The notes under the pieces are model-generated. The model ran no database searches. It saw nothing but the letters and a program-made list of their open reading frames with translations, and was not told where the DNA came from. A stretch of DNA of 64,000 nucleotides from Arthrobacter globiformis. Lineage in GTDB: Bacteria; Actinomycetota; Actinomycetes; Actinomycetales; Micrococcaceae. Both the position numbers and the translations under genes were made by a program. Where the stretch lies: contig NZ_JAUSZX010000001.1 in NCBI RefSeq assembly GCF_030818015.1, forward strand, positions 3,100,001 through 3,164,000. The letters are read 5' to 3'. Of the stretch, positions 9,710 to 17,723 are shown piece after piece. The stretch's first letter is position 1. The number at the start of each line of letters is the position of its first letter.

Positions 9710-10999
9710 ATGTTTTCCCTCAGCGTTCCGCTCGGCAAATTCGTTCGCCGGGTTACCCGGCTCAGGGGCGGAGGCTCTGCACTACCCGGCCTGGTGGTCG
9801 AAAAAATCGACCCCGGCTTCATGCAGCGGACCCTGTCCACCCTTCCCCACGGCGTCGCCGTGGTCAGCGGCACCAACGGCAAAACCACCACCACGAAGAT
9901 GGTGGTGGAACTGCTGGAAAGCCAGGGCCTGAAGGTGTTCACCAACCGCACCGGGAGCAACTTCACCCGCGGCGTGGCGGCCGCCCTGCTCGGCGACGTT
10001 GACTGGCGCGGACGGCTCGACGCCGACATCGCCGTGCTGGAACTGGACGAGGCCCACGCCGTGCACTTCGTCAACCGCGTCCCGCCGCGCTACAGCCTGC
10101 TGCTGAACGTCCTCCGCGACCAGCTGGACCGTTTCGGTGAGATCGACAAGACCGCCCAGCTCCTCCAGCACATCGCCGTCAAGACCACGGGAACCGTGGT
10201 GCTGAACCGCGAGGACCCGCGGGTGGCCAGGATCGCCGATACGCTGCATGGCCCCGAGGTCCTCTACTTCGGACTGGACGACTCGCTGCTGGGAACCTTC
10301 CCCAGCGACGATGAACTCCGCGCCGGGCCGGGCAGCCCCATCCCTGCGGTGCCGGAACGGCCGCAGGCCGACGTCGTCCTCCGCCGCGTGGGTGCCGATG
10401 ATGCCGATTTTGAGTACGACGGCGTGACTGTCACCACCGGGATGAAGCTCCGCGGCGTCTACAACATCTTCAACGCCGCGGCTGCGCTGGCCCTGGCCCG
10501 CAGCATCTGCGGCAGCGGCGCCGCCACGGCGGACCACAGCACCCTGCTGAGGGCCCTGTCCGAGGTGGCCCCGGCGTTCGGGCGCGGCGAAAGCCTCACG
10601 GTGGACGGGCTCCCTCTGGATCTGGTCCTGGTCAAGAACCCGAGCGGCTTCCGGCTGGGCCTCAAGTCGTTCCCCTCGGGCGGCTACGCCACCATGATCG
10701 CCATCAACGACAACTACGCGGACGGCCGCGACATGTCCTGGCTGTGGGACGTTGACTTTGACTCGCTGCGCGCGGAAGGAGTGGACCAGGTCACCGGCTC
10801 CCGCGCGTATGACATGGCCCTGCGCCTGCAGTACGACGAAGTGCAGGTCGGGGCTGTGGGCACTGACATCGCGGCCGACCTGGCCGACTTCATCCGCAAG
10901 GGCAAAGGCAAGCCGAAGCGGGTCTTCTGCACCTACACCGCGATGCTCGCCATCCGCCGTGAGCTGTCCAAAATCACCACAGTGGAGGTGGTCTCTTGA
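9710..10999 (+). CDS. murT: lipid II isoglutaminyl synthase, Mur ligase subunit MurT
   Basis: ATP-dependent subunit that activates the alpha-carboxyl of D-Glu in lipid II for amidation to D-isoglutamine, using ammonia from GatD. The 429-residue protein has the Mur ligase P-loop GTNGKTTT (residues 54-61), NRTGSNFTRG, AVLELDEAH, LLNVLRDQLDRFGEID and the C-terminal MurT domain with IAINDNYADGRDMSWLWD. The four-cysteine zinc ribbon of the Staphylococcus enzyme is absent: the protein has only two cysteines, in SICGSG and VFCTYT, and no CxxC. Its stop overlaps the gatD start by 4 bases. Confidence 0.93.
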   Translation: MFSLSVPLGKFVRRVTRLRGGGSALPGLVVEKIDPGFMQRTLSTLPHGVAVVSGTNGKTTTTKMVVELLESQGLKVFTNRTGSNFTRGVAAALLGDVDWRGRLDADIAVLELDEAHAVHFVNRVPPRYSLLLNVLRDQLDRFGEIDKTAQLLQHIAVKTTGTVVLNREDPRVARIADTLHGPEVLYFGLDDSLLGTFPSDDELRAGPGSPIPAVPERPQADVVLRRVGADDADFEYDGVTVTTGMKLRGVYNIFNAAAALALARSICGSGAATADHSTLLRALSEVAPAFGRGESLTVDGLPLDLVLVKNPSGFRLGLKSFPSGGYATMIAINDNYADGRDMSWLWDVDFDSLRAEGVDQVTGSRAYDMALRLQYDEVQVGAVGTDIAADLADFIRKGKGKPKRVFCTYTAMLAIRRELSKITTVEVVS

Positions 11000-11748
11000 C
11001 CCCCGATTCAGGCGCCGGCACTACCGCGTCAAAGGGCACCATCCGGGTCGTGCAGCTGTACCCGCGGGAGATGAACATCTATGGCGACTGGGGCAATGCC
11101 TTGGTGCTGCGGCAGCGCCTGAAGTGGCACGGGTACACCCCGGAACTGCTTGAGTACGACGTGGGCGACGAGTTCCCCGAGGGGGCGGACATCATCCTGG
11201 GCGGCGGTGGCCAGGACAGCGGCCAGCTCGTCATCCAGGACGACCTCCAGTCACGGGCCGGCCTCCTCAAGGGGATGGCCGAGGACGGTGCGCCCATGCT
11301 CCTGATCTGCGGCATGTACCAGCTGTTCGGCCGCTTCTTCAAGACCCGCTCGGGCCCGGTCATTCCCGGCATCGGAGTTCTGGACGTGGAGACCCACGGC
11401 ACGGATGAGCGGCTGATCGGCAACGTCAAGGTCACCACCGCCGAATTCGGCGAGGTCCTGGGATACGAAAACCACAGCGGCCAGACCACCCTGGGCCCCG
11501 GCGTCGAACCTCTGGGGACGGTGGCGAAGGGCACCGGCAACAACAGCAGCGATGGCCAGGAGGGCGCCCGCTACCGCAACATCGTGGCAAGCTACCTGCA
11601 CGGTTCCCTGCTGCCCAAGAACCCGGCCATCGCCGACTTCCTGATCCGGACCGCCGTCGAACGCAAGTACGGAACCTTCACTCCCGGCGAACCGGATGAC
11701 CGCTACGCCGTCCTGGCCCGCGAGCACGCGGCCCGCCGGCCCCGTTAG
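10996..11748 (+). CDS. gatD: lipid II isoglutaminyl synthase, glutaminase subunit GatD
   Basis: Class I glutamine amidotransferase that feeds ammonia to MurT for amidation of peptidoglycan stem peptides. The 250-residue protein shows LYPREMNIYGDWGN, the ILGGGGQDSGQ loop, the nucleophile Cys in PMLLICGMYQLFG and the His in ASYLHGSLLPKNP. All expected catalytic residues are present. The TTG start overlaps the murT stop (TTGA); an in-frame GTG (VVQLYP) would be too short. The pair forms a two-gene operon reading away from pdxT. Three spaced TCACCGCT repeats follow the stop. Confidence 0.94.
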   Translation: MTPDSGAGTTASKGTIRVVQLYPREMNIYGDWGNALVLRQRLKWHGYTPELLEYDVGDEFPEGADIILGGGGQDSGQLVIQDDLQSRAGLLKGMAEDGAPMLLICGMYQLFGRFFKTRSGPVIPGIGVLDVETHGTDERLIGNVKVTTAEFGEVLGYENHSGQTTLGPGVEPLGTVAKGTGNNSSDGQEGARYRNIVASYLHGSLLPKNPAIADFLIRTAVERKYGTFTPGEPDDRYAVLAREHAARRPR

Positions 11749-11779
11749 GGAGTAACCCGGCCGGGCTGCCGTTCGGTTA

Positions 11780-11815
11780 TCACCGCTCCTGTGTCACCGC
11801 TGCTGTATCACCGCT
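11780..11815. repeat. three TCACCGCT copies at 14-bp spacing
   Basis: TCACCGCT occurs at 11780, 11794 and 11808, exactly 14 bases apart, with CTGTG and CTGTA between copies. The last copy contains the capA stop codon on the minus strand. A related 15-bp unit recurs at 63242-63316. Confidence 0.7.
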
Positions 11816-13118
11816 CCCTGGTGAGCAGCAGCTCGTGGGCTCCGGCCTGCGCCGCGCCCATGGACTCCACTACCTGCTTGGTCCGCAGCCGGGTGTCGGC
11901 GTCCGCCGCGGGACTGGCGCAGACGCCCTGCGGGGCGTCCGCGGCCACAGAGCACCAGCGGTATGGGCTGCTGACGATGACTGACGGCGCCCAGGCGACG
12001 TCGGATGCGGTCCACTTGCCGGCACTGTCCTGGCTGAACTGTGCCCGGAGCAGCAGGCCCTCGTTGTTGACGACGTACGTCGGAGACAGTTCCGTCACTC
12101 CGTTGCCCAGCCCGTAGGCGATCCAGGTTCCCTTGTACTTTTCAACGGGAAGCACCGAGTGCGTGTGGTGCCCATAGATCATGGTGAACTGCCCGCTGTC
12201 CGCCAGCGCGTGCGCCACCTCCAACTGCTGGGCGTTGGGGGCACTGGAGTACTCGTCCCCGGCGTGCATGGCGGCCAGCACGATGTCCGCGCCCTGGTTC
12301 CGGGCCTCTTTGGCTTTGGCGATCATGGCGGGGGCATCGAGCATGTCCACCTGCCACGGCTGTTCCGGGACCTGCCCGTTGAGCCCGTAAGTGCCCGCGA
12401 TGACGGCAATCCGGGCGGCGTCCGTTTGCAGGATGAGGATCCCCCGGGACTCAGCCTGTGTCCGGTAGGAGCCGGTGTGCTCCAGCCCTGCTGCATCCAG
12501 CACATCCAGTGTCCTGGCGAGGCCCTCGGTGCCTTGGTCGATGGTGTGGTTGCTGGCCGTGGTGCAGGCACGGTAGCCGACCGCCTTGGAGGCAGCGGCG
12601 ATCTGGGGCGGGACGTTGAAGGAGGGATAGGCGGAGAAGGGGCCGCCGGGCAGGGCCACCGGCGTCTCCTGGTGGCAAATGGCAAGGTCGCTCTGTTCGA
12701 TGTAGCGCCGCTGGCCTTCCAGCAGCGGACCGAAGTCGAGTCCCTTGACGCCGCCGGCCACGGCGTCCTCGTGGGCCTGTTGCCAGAGCTGGGCGTGCAC
12801 CAGCATGTCGCCGGTGACCAGGACGGACGTGCAGCGGACCGCCTTGCAGGCGGGGCCGGCACCCGGGGTGGGGGTGGCTGCGGCGCTCGGGACGGGGGCC
12901 GCCGTCGGCGTTGGAACTGCGGTGTTCCCGGCGCCCGGCTGCGCTGCCGGGCTCGAGGGCTGGCCGGCCGCACTGGAAGGCTGGGTACCGGACTGGTTGC
13001 CGGGTTGTGGCCGGGCCTGTTCGGCGAGCACGCCGCAGGATGCCAGCGCCACCATCAGCAGTGCGGCGGCGGCCGCCCGAATCGCACGGCTCGGTATGTT
13101 GTTTTTCCCCATGACCAA
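11808..13118 (-). CDS. CapA/PgsA-type lipoprotein (metallophosphatase fold)
   Basis: Secreted lipoprotein of the CapA family, whose members take part in poly-gamma-glutamate or capsule synthesis and share a calcineurin-like phosphoesterase fold. The 436-residue protein has a signal peptide with lipobox LASC (Cys at about residue 28) and a Pro/Thr/Ala-rich linker to about residue 90. The conserved blocks follow: TGDMLVH, ICHQETP, NHTIDQG, AAMHAGDEYS and YGHHTHS, then the AYGLGNG region. It lies alone, divergent from the M3 peptidase. No pgsB/capB or pgsC gene is nearby, so a role in polyglutamate synthesis is not supported; cell-envelope polymer turnover fits the murT-gatD neighbourhood but is inference. 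Confidence 0.85.
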   Translation of the reverse strand: MVMGKNNIPSRAIRAAAAALLMVALASCGVLAEQARPQPGNQSGTQPSSAAGQPSSPAAQPGAGNTAVPTPTAAPVPSAAATPTPGAGPACKAVRCTSVLVTGDMLVHAQLWQQAHEDAVAGGVKGLDFGPLLEGQRRYIEQSDLAICHQETPVALPGGPFSAYPSFNVPPQIAAASKAVGYRACTTASNHTIDQGTEGLARTLDVLDAAGLEHTGSYRTQAESRGILILQTDAARIAVIAGTYGLNGQVPEQPWQVDMLDAPAMIAKAKEARNQGADIVLAAMHAGDEYSSAPNAQQLEVAHALADSGQFTMIYGHHTHSVLPVEKYKGTWIAYGLGNGVTELSPTYVVNNEGLLLRAQFSQDSAGKWTASDVAWAPSVIVSSPYRWCSVAADAPQGVCASPAADADTRLRTKQVVESMGAAQAGAHELLLTRER

Positions 13119-13212
13119 AGCCTAAGTCCGGGGCACGCCGACGGCGGGCAACCGGTCCGTGGAAGTCCGCCAAAACATTGTGCACCGCGGAGCTGCATGA
13201 AAGGGTTGCTTC

Positions 13213-15225
13213 ATGACCAATCCCCTGCTGTCCCCTAGCGCCCTGCCCTTCGGCCTGCCGCCGTTTGCCGACATCGACGACGCCCACTACACCGAGGCCA
13301 TTGACGCCGGACTCGCCGAACACCTGGCCGAGATCCAGGCCATCGTGGACAACCCCGAGCCGGCCACGTTCGAGAACACCGCGCAGGCCATGGAAAAGTC
13401 CGGCCGCCTGCTGGACCGCGCCGCCGCTTCGTTCTTCACCTTGGTTTCGGCCGACGCCTCCGAGGCCATCAGGAAGCTGGAAACCGAACTTTCGCCCCGT
13501 TTCGCCGCCCATCAGGACGCCGTCTACCTCAACCGGGCGCTTTACGAGCGGTTCGACGCCGTGGAAACCGGGGGCCTCGACGCCGAATCGGCCAGGCTTG
13601 TCGAGGAGTACCTCAAGGAGTTCCGCCAGTCAGGCATTCAGCTGGACGACGCCGGCCAGGACCGGCTCCGTTCCCTGAACGCCGAGCTGTCCCGGCTGGG
13701 CACGGAATTCGGCCAGCTCGTCAAGGAAGCGATGAAGTCCGCCGCCCTGCTGCTGGACAGCGTCGACGACCTCGCCGGCCTTCCCGGGGACGAGATCGCC
13801 AGCGCCGCGGAAGCGGCCCGCATTGCCGGACATGAGGGCAAGTTCCTCCTGACGCTCATCCAGCCAAGCAACCAGCCCGCCTTGGCGTCACTGGACAACA
13901 GGGACGTGCGCCGGCAGCTTTTCGAGGCGTCCGTGGCCCGCGGCAGCTCCGGTGGAGACCTCGACGTCCTCGACCTCGTGAAATCCATGGTCCGGCTCCG
14001 CGCCGAAAAGGCCGCCCTGCTGGGCTTCGCCAACTACGCTGAACTGGTGGTGGACCGGCAAACGGCCCCGGACTTCGGTGCTGTCCGGACCATGCTGAAC
14101 CGGCTGGCGCCCGCCGCCGTCCGGAACGCCGACGCCGAGGCTGCTGCCCTGGCCGAGAGCGCCGGCCACCCGCTGGAGGCCTGGGATTGGGCCTACTACT
14201 CCGCCAAGGTACGGCGGGAACGCTACACCGTGGACGAGCAGGCCATCAGGCCGTACTTCGAGCTGGACCGGGTACTGACGGATGGCGTGTTTTTCGCCGC
14301 GACCTCGCTCTTCGGCATCACCTTCCATGAGCGCAAGGACCTCGCCGGCTACCACGAGGACGTCCGGGTCTGGGAGGTCCGTGACGCGGACGGAACAGAG
14401 TTGGGGCTGTTCCTGGGCGACTACTACACCCGCGAAACCAAGCGGGGCGGCGCGTGGATGAATTCGCTGGTGGACCAGTCGGCGCTCCTGGACACCAAGC
14501 CGGTGGTCATCAACAACCTGAACATCTCCAAGCCGCCCGCGGGTGAGCCTACGCTGCTCACGCTCGATGAGGTGCGGACCGCGTTCCACGAGTTCGGCCA
14601 CGCCCTGCACGGGCTGTTTTCCAACGTCACTTATCCGCGGTTCTCGGGCACGTCGGTGCCGCGGGACTTCGTGGAGTACCCGTCACAGGTCAACGAGATG
14701 TGGATCATGTGGCCGGAGGTGCTGGCCAACTACGCCCGCCACCACGCCACCGGGGAGCCGCTGGCCCAGGACGTCATCGACCGGCTCAACGAGTCCCGCC
14801 TGTGGGGCGAGGGGTTCGCCACCACGGAGTACCTCGGCGCGGCGCTGCTGGACCTGGCCTGGCACGTCCTGGAAGCCGGCGGCGTTCCGGAGGACGCCCT
14901 CGAGTTCGAGGCGAAGGCACTGGCCGCAGCGGGAGTGGCACATCCGCTCATTCCCCCGCGGTACCGGACCGGCTACTTCCAGCATGTCTTCGCGGGCGAC
15001 GGCTACGCTGCGGGCTACTACTCCTACATCTGGAGCGAGGTGCTGGACGCCGAGACCGTGGACTGGTTCACCGAGAACGGCGGGCTCAGCCGGGCCAACG
15101 GCGACCGCTTCCGCGCCGAACTCCTCTCCCGCGGCAACAGCCGGGATCCGCTCGAGTCGTTCCGGACGCTGCGCGGCCGCGACGCTGCCCTCGAGCCCCT
15201 ACTCAAGCGCCGCGGCCTGGAGTAA
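13213..15225 (+). CDS. M3 family metallopeptidase (peptidyl-dipeptidase Dcp / oligopeptidase A type)
   Basis: Zinc oligopeptidase of the thimet family that cleaves short cytoplasmic peptides. The 670-residue protein has the long helical N-terminal domain and the catalytic motif HEFGHALHG with His459, Glu460 and His463. The third zinc ligand region is FVEYPSQVNEMW. The substrate-gating stretch is FQHVFAGDGYAAGYYSYIWSEVLDAE, of which GYAAGYYSYIWSEVLDA is typical of Dcp. Length is right for Dcp/OpdA. A perfect hairpin terminator follows the stop, so the gene is monocistronic. Confidence 0.94.
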   Translation: MTNPLLSPSALPFGLPPFADIDDAHYTEAIDAGLAEHLAEIQAIVDNPEPATFENTAQAMEKSGRLLDRAAASFFTLVSADASEAIRKLETELSPRFAAHQDAVYLNRALYERFDAVETGGLDAESARLVEEYLKEFRQSGIQLDDAGQDRLRSLNAELSRLGTEFGQLVKEAMKSAALLLDSVDDLAGLPGDEIASAAEAARIAGHEGKFLLTLIQPSNQPALASLDNRDVRRQLFEASVARGSSGGDLDVLDLVKSMVRLRAEKAALLGFANYAELVVDRQTAPDFGAVRTMLNRLAPAAVRNADAEAAALAESAGHPLEAWDWAYYSAKVRRERYTVDEQAIRPYFELDRVLTDGVFFAATSLFGITFHERKDLAGYHEDVRVWEVRDADGTELGLFLGDYYTRETKRGGAWMNSLVDQSALLDTKPVVINNLNISKPPAGEPTLLTLDEVRTAFHEFGHALHGLFSNVTYPRFSGTSVPRDFVEYPSQVNEMWIMWPEVLANYARHHATGEPLAQDVIDRLNESRLWGEGFATTEYLGAALLDLAWHVLEAGGVPEDALEFEAKALAAAGVAHPLIPPRYRTGYFQHVFAGDGYAAGYYSYIWSEVLDAETVDWFTENGGLSRANGDRFRAELLSRGNSRDPLESFRTLRGRDAALEPLLKRRGLE

Positions 15226-15236
15226 CGCCAAAAACT

Positions 15237-15280
15237 ACGACGCCGGCCGGTCACCTCGAAGGGTGACCGGCCGGCGTCGT
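15237..15280 (+). terminator. strong hairpin after the M3 peptidase
   Basis: A perfect 19-bp GC-rich stem (ACGACGCCGGCCGGTCACC with its exact complement) closes a 6-base loop, TCGAAG, and is followed by TTTAG. It begins 11 bases past the stop codon. Confidence 0.85.
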
Positions 15281-15441
15281 TTAGTCAGAAGCGCCAGGCG
15301 CCGAGCGGCGTTCGACTGCCCCTCCACAAACTCGGCGCTTGGGCGCCTCGTCTACGGAGCCTCTGCAGTCTCTCTTATTGGGCCAAAAGACTCAGTGTAT
15401 TGAGCGGGGATCGCGCCGTCCGGCGCACCTAACGGTGCGAG
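15281..15441. other. convergent spacer with two further inverted repeats
   Basis: Between the M3 peptidase terminator and the pdxS stop. It holds an imperfect inverted repeat (GCGCCAGGCGCCGAG at 15291 against CTCGGCGCTTGGGCGC at about 15327) and a 6-bp hairpin CGCACC-taac-GGTGCG at 15424-15439. The hairpin lies immediately after the pdxS stop and may help end pdxS transcription. No ORF of interest. Confidence 0.45.
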
Positions 15442-16368
15442 TTACCAGCCGCGCTCGGCGAGGCGGTGCGGCTGGGGGATCTCGTCCACGTTGATGCCGA
15501 CCATGGCCTCACCGAGGCCGCGGGAGGCCTTGGCGATGACGTCCGGGTCATCGAAGAAGGTGGTGGCCTTCACGACGGCGGCGGCACGCTGGGCCGGGTT
15601 GCCGGACTTGAAGATGCCCGAGCCGACGAACACGCCGTCGGCGCCGAGCTGCATCATCATCGCGGCGTCGGCCGGGGTGGCGATGCCGCCGGCGGTGAAC
15701 AGCACCACCGGAAGCTTGCCGGTGGCGGCAATTTCCTTGACCAGTTCGTACGGGGCCTGCAGTTCCTTGGCCGCGACGTACAGCTCGTCCTCGGGCAGCG
15801 AGGCGAGCTTCTTGATCTCGGCGCGGATCTGCCGCATGTGCGTGGTGGCGTTCGAGACGTCGCCGGTGCCGGCCTCGCCCTTGGAACGGATCATGGCCGC
15901 GCCCTCGTTGATGCGGCGCAGCGCCTCACCGAGGTTGGTGGCACCACAGACGAAGGGAACGGTGAAGTTCCACTTGTCGATGTGGTTCGTGTAGTCGGCC
16001 GGGGTCAGGACCTCGGACTCGTCGATGTAGTCGACACCGAGAGACTGGAGGATCTGGGCCTCGACGAAGTGCCCGATCCTGGCCTTGGCCATGACCGGGA
16101 TGGACACGGCATCGATGATCTGGTCGATCATGTCCGGATCGGACATGCGGGACACGCCGCCCTGCGCGCGGATGTCGGCCGGGACGCGCTCGAGCGCCAT
16201 AACGGCAACGGCACCGGCGTCTTCGGCGATGCGGGCCTGCTCGACGTTGACGACGTCCATGATGACGCCGCCTTTGAGCATCTCTGCCATGCCGCGCTTG
16301 ACGCGGTTGCTGCCCGTCACGCTGTTGGCGGACGAGCCGGCTTCGTTGCTTACATCAGGTGTAGACAC
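15442..16368 (-). CDS. pdxS: pyridoxal 5'-phosphate synthase lyase subunit PdxS
   Basis: TIM-barrel synthase that condenses ribose 5-phosphate, glyceraldehyde 3-phosphate and PdxT-derived ammonia into PLP. The 308-residue protein has a 22-residue lead, then [49 protein letters not shown] and [31 protein letters not shown] and the phosphate-binding [14 protein letters not shown] follow. These are near invariant in the family. Alone on its strand between pgsA and a convergent peptidase gene, it is not contiguous with pdxT, which is unusual. Confidence 0.97.
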   Translation of the reverse strand: MSTPDVSNEAGSSANSVTGSNRVKRGMAEMLKGGVIMDVVNVEQARIAEDAGAVAVMALERVPADIRAQGGVSRMSDPDMIDQIIDAVSIPVMAKARIGHFVEAQILQSLGVDYIDESEVLTPADYTNHIDKWNFTVPFVCGATNLGEALRRINEGAAMIRSKGEAGTGDVSNATTHMRQIRAEIKKLASLPEDELYVAAKELQAPYELVKEIAATGKLPVVLFTAGGIATPADAAMMMQLGADGVFVGSGIFKSGNPAQRAAAVVKATTFFDDPDVIAKASRGLGEAMVGINVDEIPQPHRLAERGW

Positions 16369-16506
16369 AAAAACCCCTATGGGTAGCTAGATGACCTTCG
16401 CCGGCAGTGCGGGCGGCATGGACATGCCGTTTTTGCACACACCGGATTACCGGATCCATTGACCGGGCAGTCCTAATACTAGTCCCCCCGCGGCAGCCCG
16501 GCTTAA

Positions 16507-17127
16507 TCAGGTTTGCTCGGAGTCTTCCAGCGACTGGACGCGCACGGTCAGGACGCGCTGGACCACGGTGACGAGGCTCGCCGCGGCCAGCAGTACCAGA
16601 GTCGCCAACAGCACCACGGGCGGCAGCCCGGCACCGGTGAGGCCGGTGATCACCAGGACGGAAACCAGCCGTTCGGCACGCTCGGCAATGCCCACGTTGG
16701 CCTGGAAGCCGAGGGATTCGGCCTTCGCCCGGACATAGGAGACCACCATGCCAAGAACAAGGCAGACGACGGCGGCGATGGCTATGGGGGCATCCGCACC
16801 GCCGGTGAAAAACCAGATGGCAAGGCCGGCAAAGAGGGCCCCGTCAGCCAGCCGGTCCAGGCTGGAGTCCAGGAAGTTGCCCCAGCGGCCGCCGAGGTTC
16901 TGCATCCGGGCCATGATGCCGTCGATGACGTCGGAGAAGATGAACGCCGTGATGAAGACGGTTCCCCAGAACAGCTGGCCCAGCGGATAGAACACCAGGG
17001 CACCAACCACCACGCCGGCAGTTCCCACAATGGTGATGGCGTCCGGCGAGACGCCAACTTTCAGCAGCCAGCGTGCAAGGGGGGTAAACAGCGCGGTGAA
17101 GAAGCCGCGGGCATGCCTATTCAGCAT
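16507..17127 (-). CDS. pgsA: CDP-alcohol phosphatidyltransferase (phosphatidylinositol phosphate synthase type)
   Basis: Integral membrane enzyme that transfers a phosphatidyl group from CDP-diacylglycerol to an alcohol. In this gene context (next to HIT and thrS) the actinobacterial enzyme makes phosphatidylinositol phosphate. The 206-residue protein holds the full family motif: DVIDGIMAR, then G-R-W-G-N-F-L-D and SLDRLAD, with both metal-binding Asp pairs. About six membrane helices are seen. I start at ATG 17127 (MLNRHARGFF); the longer open frame is Arg/Ser-rich and lies in the HIT gene. The start overlaps the HIT stop by 11 bases. The acyltransferase and mannosyltransferase genes (patA, pimA) that often follow are not here; pdxS is next. 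Confidence 0.9.
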   Translation of the reverse strand: MLNRHARGFFTALFTPLARWLLKVGVSPDAITIVGTAGVVVGALVFYPLGQLFWGTVFITAFIFSDVIDGIMARMQNLGGRWGNFLDSSLDRLADGALFAGLAIWFFTGGADAPIAIAAVVCLVLGMVVSYVRAKAESLGFQANVGIAERAERLVSVLVITGLTGAGLPPVVLLATLVLLAAASLVTVVQRVLTVRVQSLEDSEQT

Positions 17128-17704
17128 GCGTCTCCCCGGGCCACGCGTCGGCAACCTGCTGGCGGACCTCGTCGAGCGTCTGGGTGATCGCCTTGGTCTG
17201 GGCGATGATCGGAAAGAAGTTACCGTCGCCGCCCCAGCGCGGAACGATGTGCTGATGCAGGTGCCCCGCGATGCCGGCCCCGCCCACAACCCCCTGGTTC
17301 ATGCCCAGGTTGAAGCCGCCGGGATTCGCCACCTTCCGCAGCACGCGCATGGCAGTCTGCGTCAGGTCGGCGAATTCGGCGGTCTCCTCCACCGTCAGGT
17401 CCGTGTAATCGGGGACGTGGCGGTACGGGCACACCAGCAGGTGGCCGGGGTTGTAGGGGAACAGGTTGAGCACCACGTAGCTCGTGCGCCCTCGGTACAC
17501 GATGAGCGACTCCTCATCGGTGCGCGCGGGCGCGATGCAGAACGGGCAGTCGTCCGTGTTCTTAAACTGGTGCTGCCCGCCCTTGATGTAGGCCATGCGG
17601 TGCGGAGTCCACAGCCGCTGGAAGGCATCCGGAACGCCGGCGAGGCCAAAATCGTCCGTCACTTCCGCGTCGCCCGGATAGCCCGACCCTGTGTTGTCCT
17701 GCAC
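17117..17704 (-). CDS. HIT family hydrolase (Ap4A phosphorylase-like)
   Basis: Histidine-triad nucleotide-binding protein that acts on dinucleoside polyphosphates or related nucleotides. The 195-residue protein has a zinc-type CPFC at about residue 57, the region SYVVLNLFPYNPGHLLVCP, and the catalytic triad HLHQHIVPRW. I start at the GTG at 17704 because GGAGGGG lies 6 bases upstream; longer frames run into thrS and look like shadow. It lies 19 bases after thrS and overlaps pgsA, the usual actinobacterial order. Confidence 0.92.
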   Translation of the reverse strand: MQDNTGSGYPGDAEVTDDFGLAGVPDAFQRLWTPHRMAYIKGGQHQFKNTDDCPFCIAPARTDEESLIVYRGRTSYVVLNLFPYNPGHLLVCPYRHVPDYTDLTVEETAEFADLTQTAMRVLRKVANPGGFNLGMNQGVVGGAGIAGHLHQHIVPRWGGDGNFFPIIAQTKAITQTLDEVRQQVADAWPGETHAE

Positions 17705-17723
17705 GTGTTCCCCTCCGCCGCGG

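Noticed and set aside
9710..15225. Mobile element explanation for the pdxS-pdxT split
   Set aside because: I found no transposase, integrase, terminal repeats or target duplication at the block edges; ordinary rearrangement is as likely.
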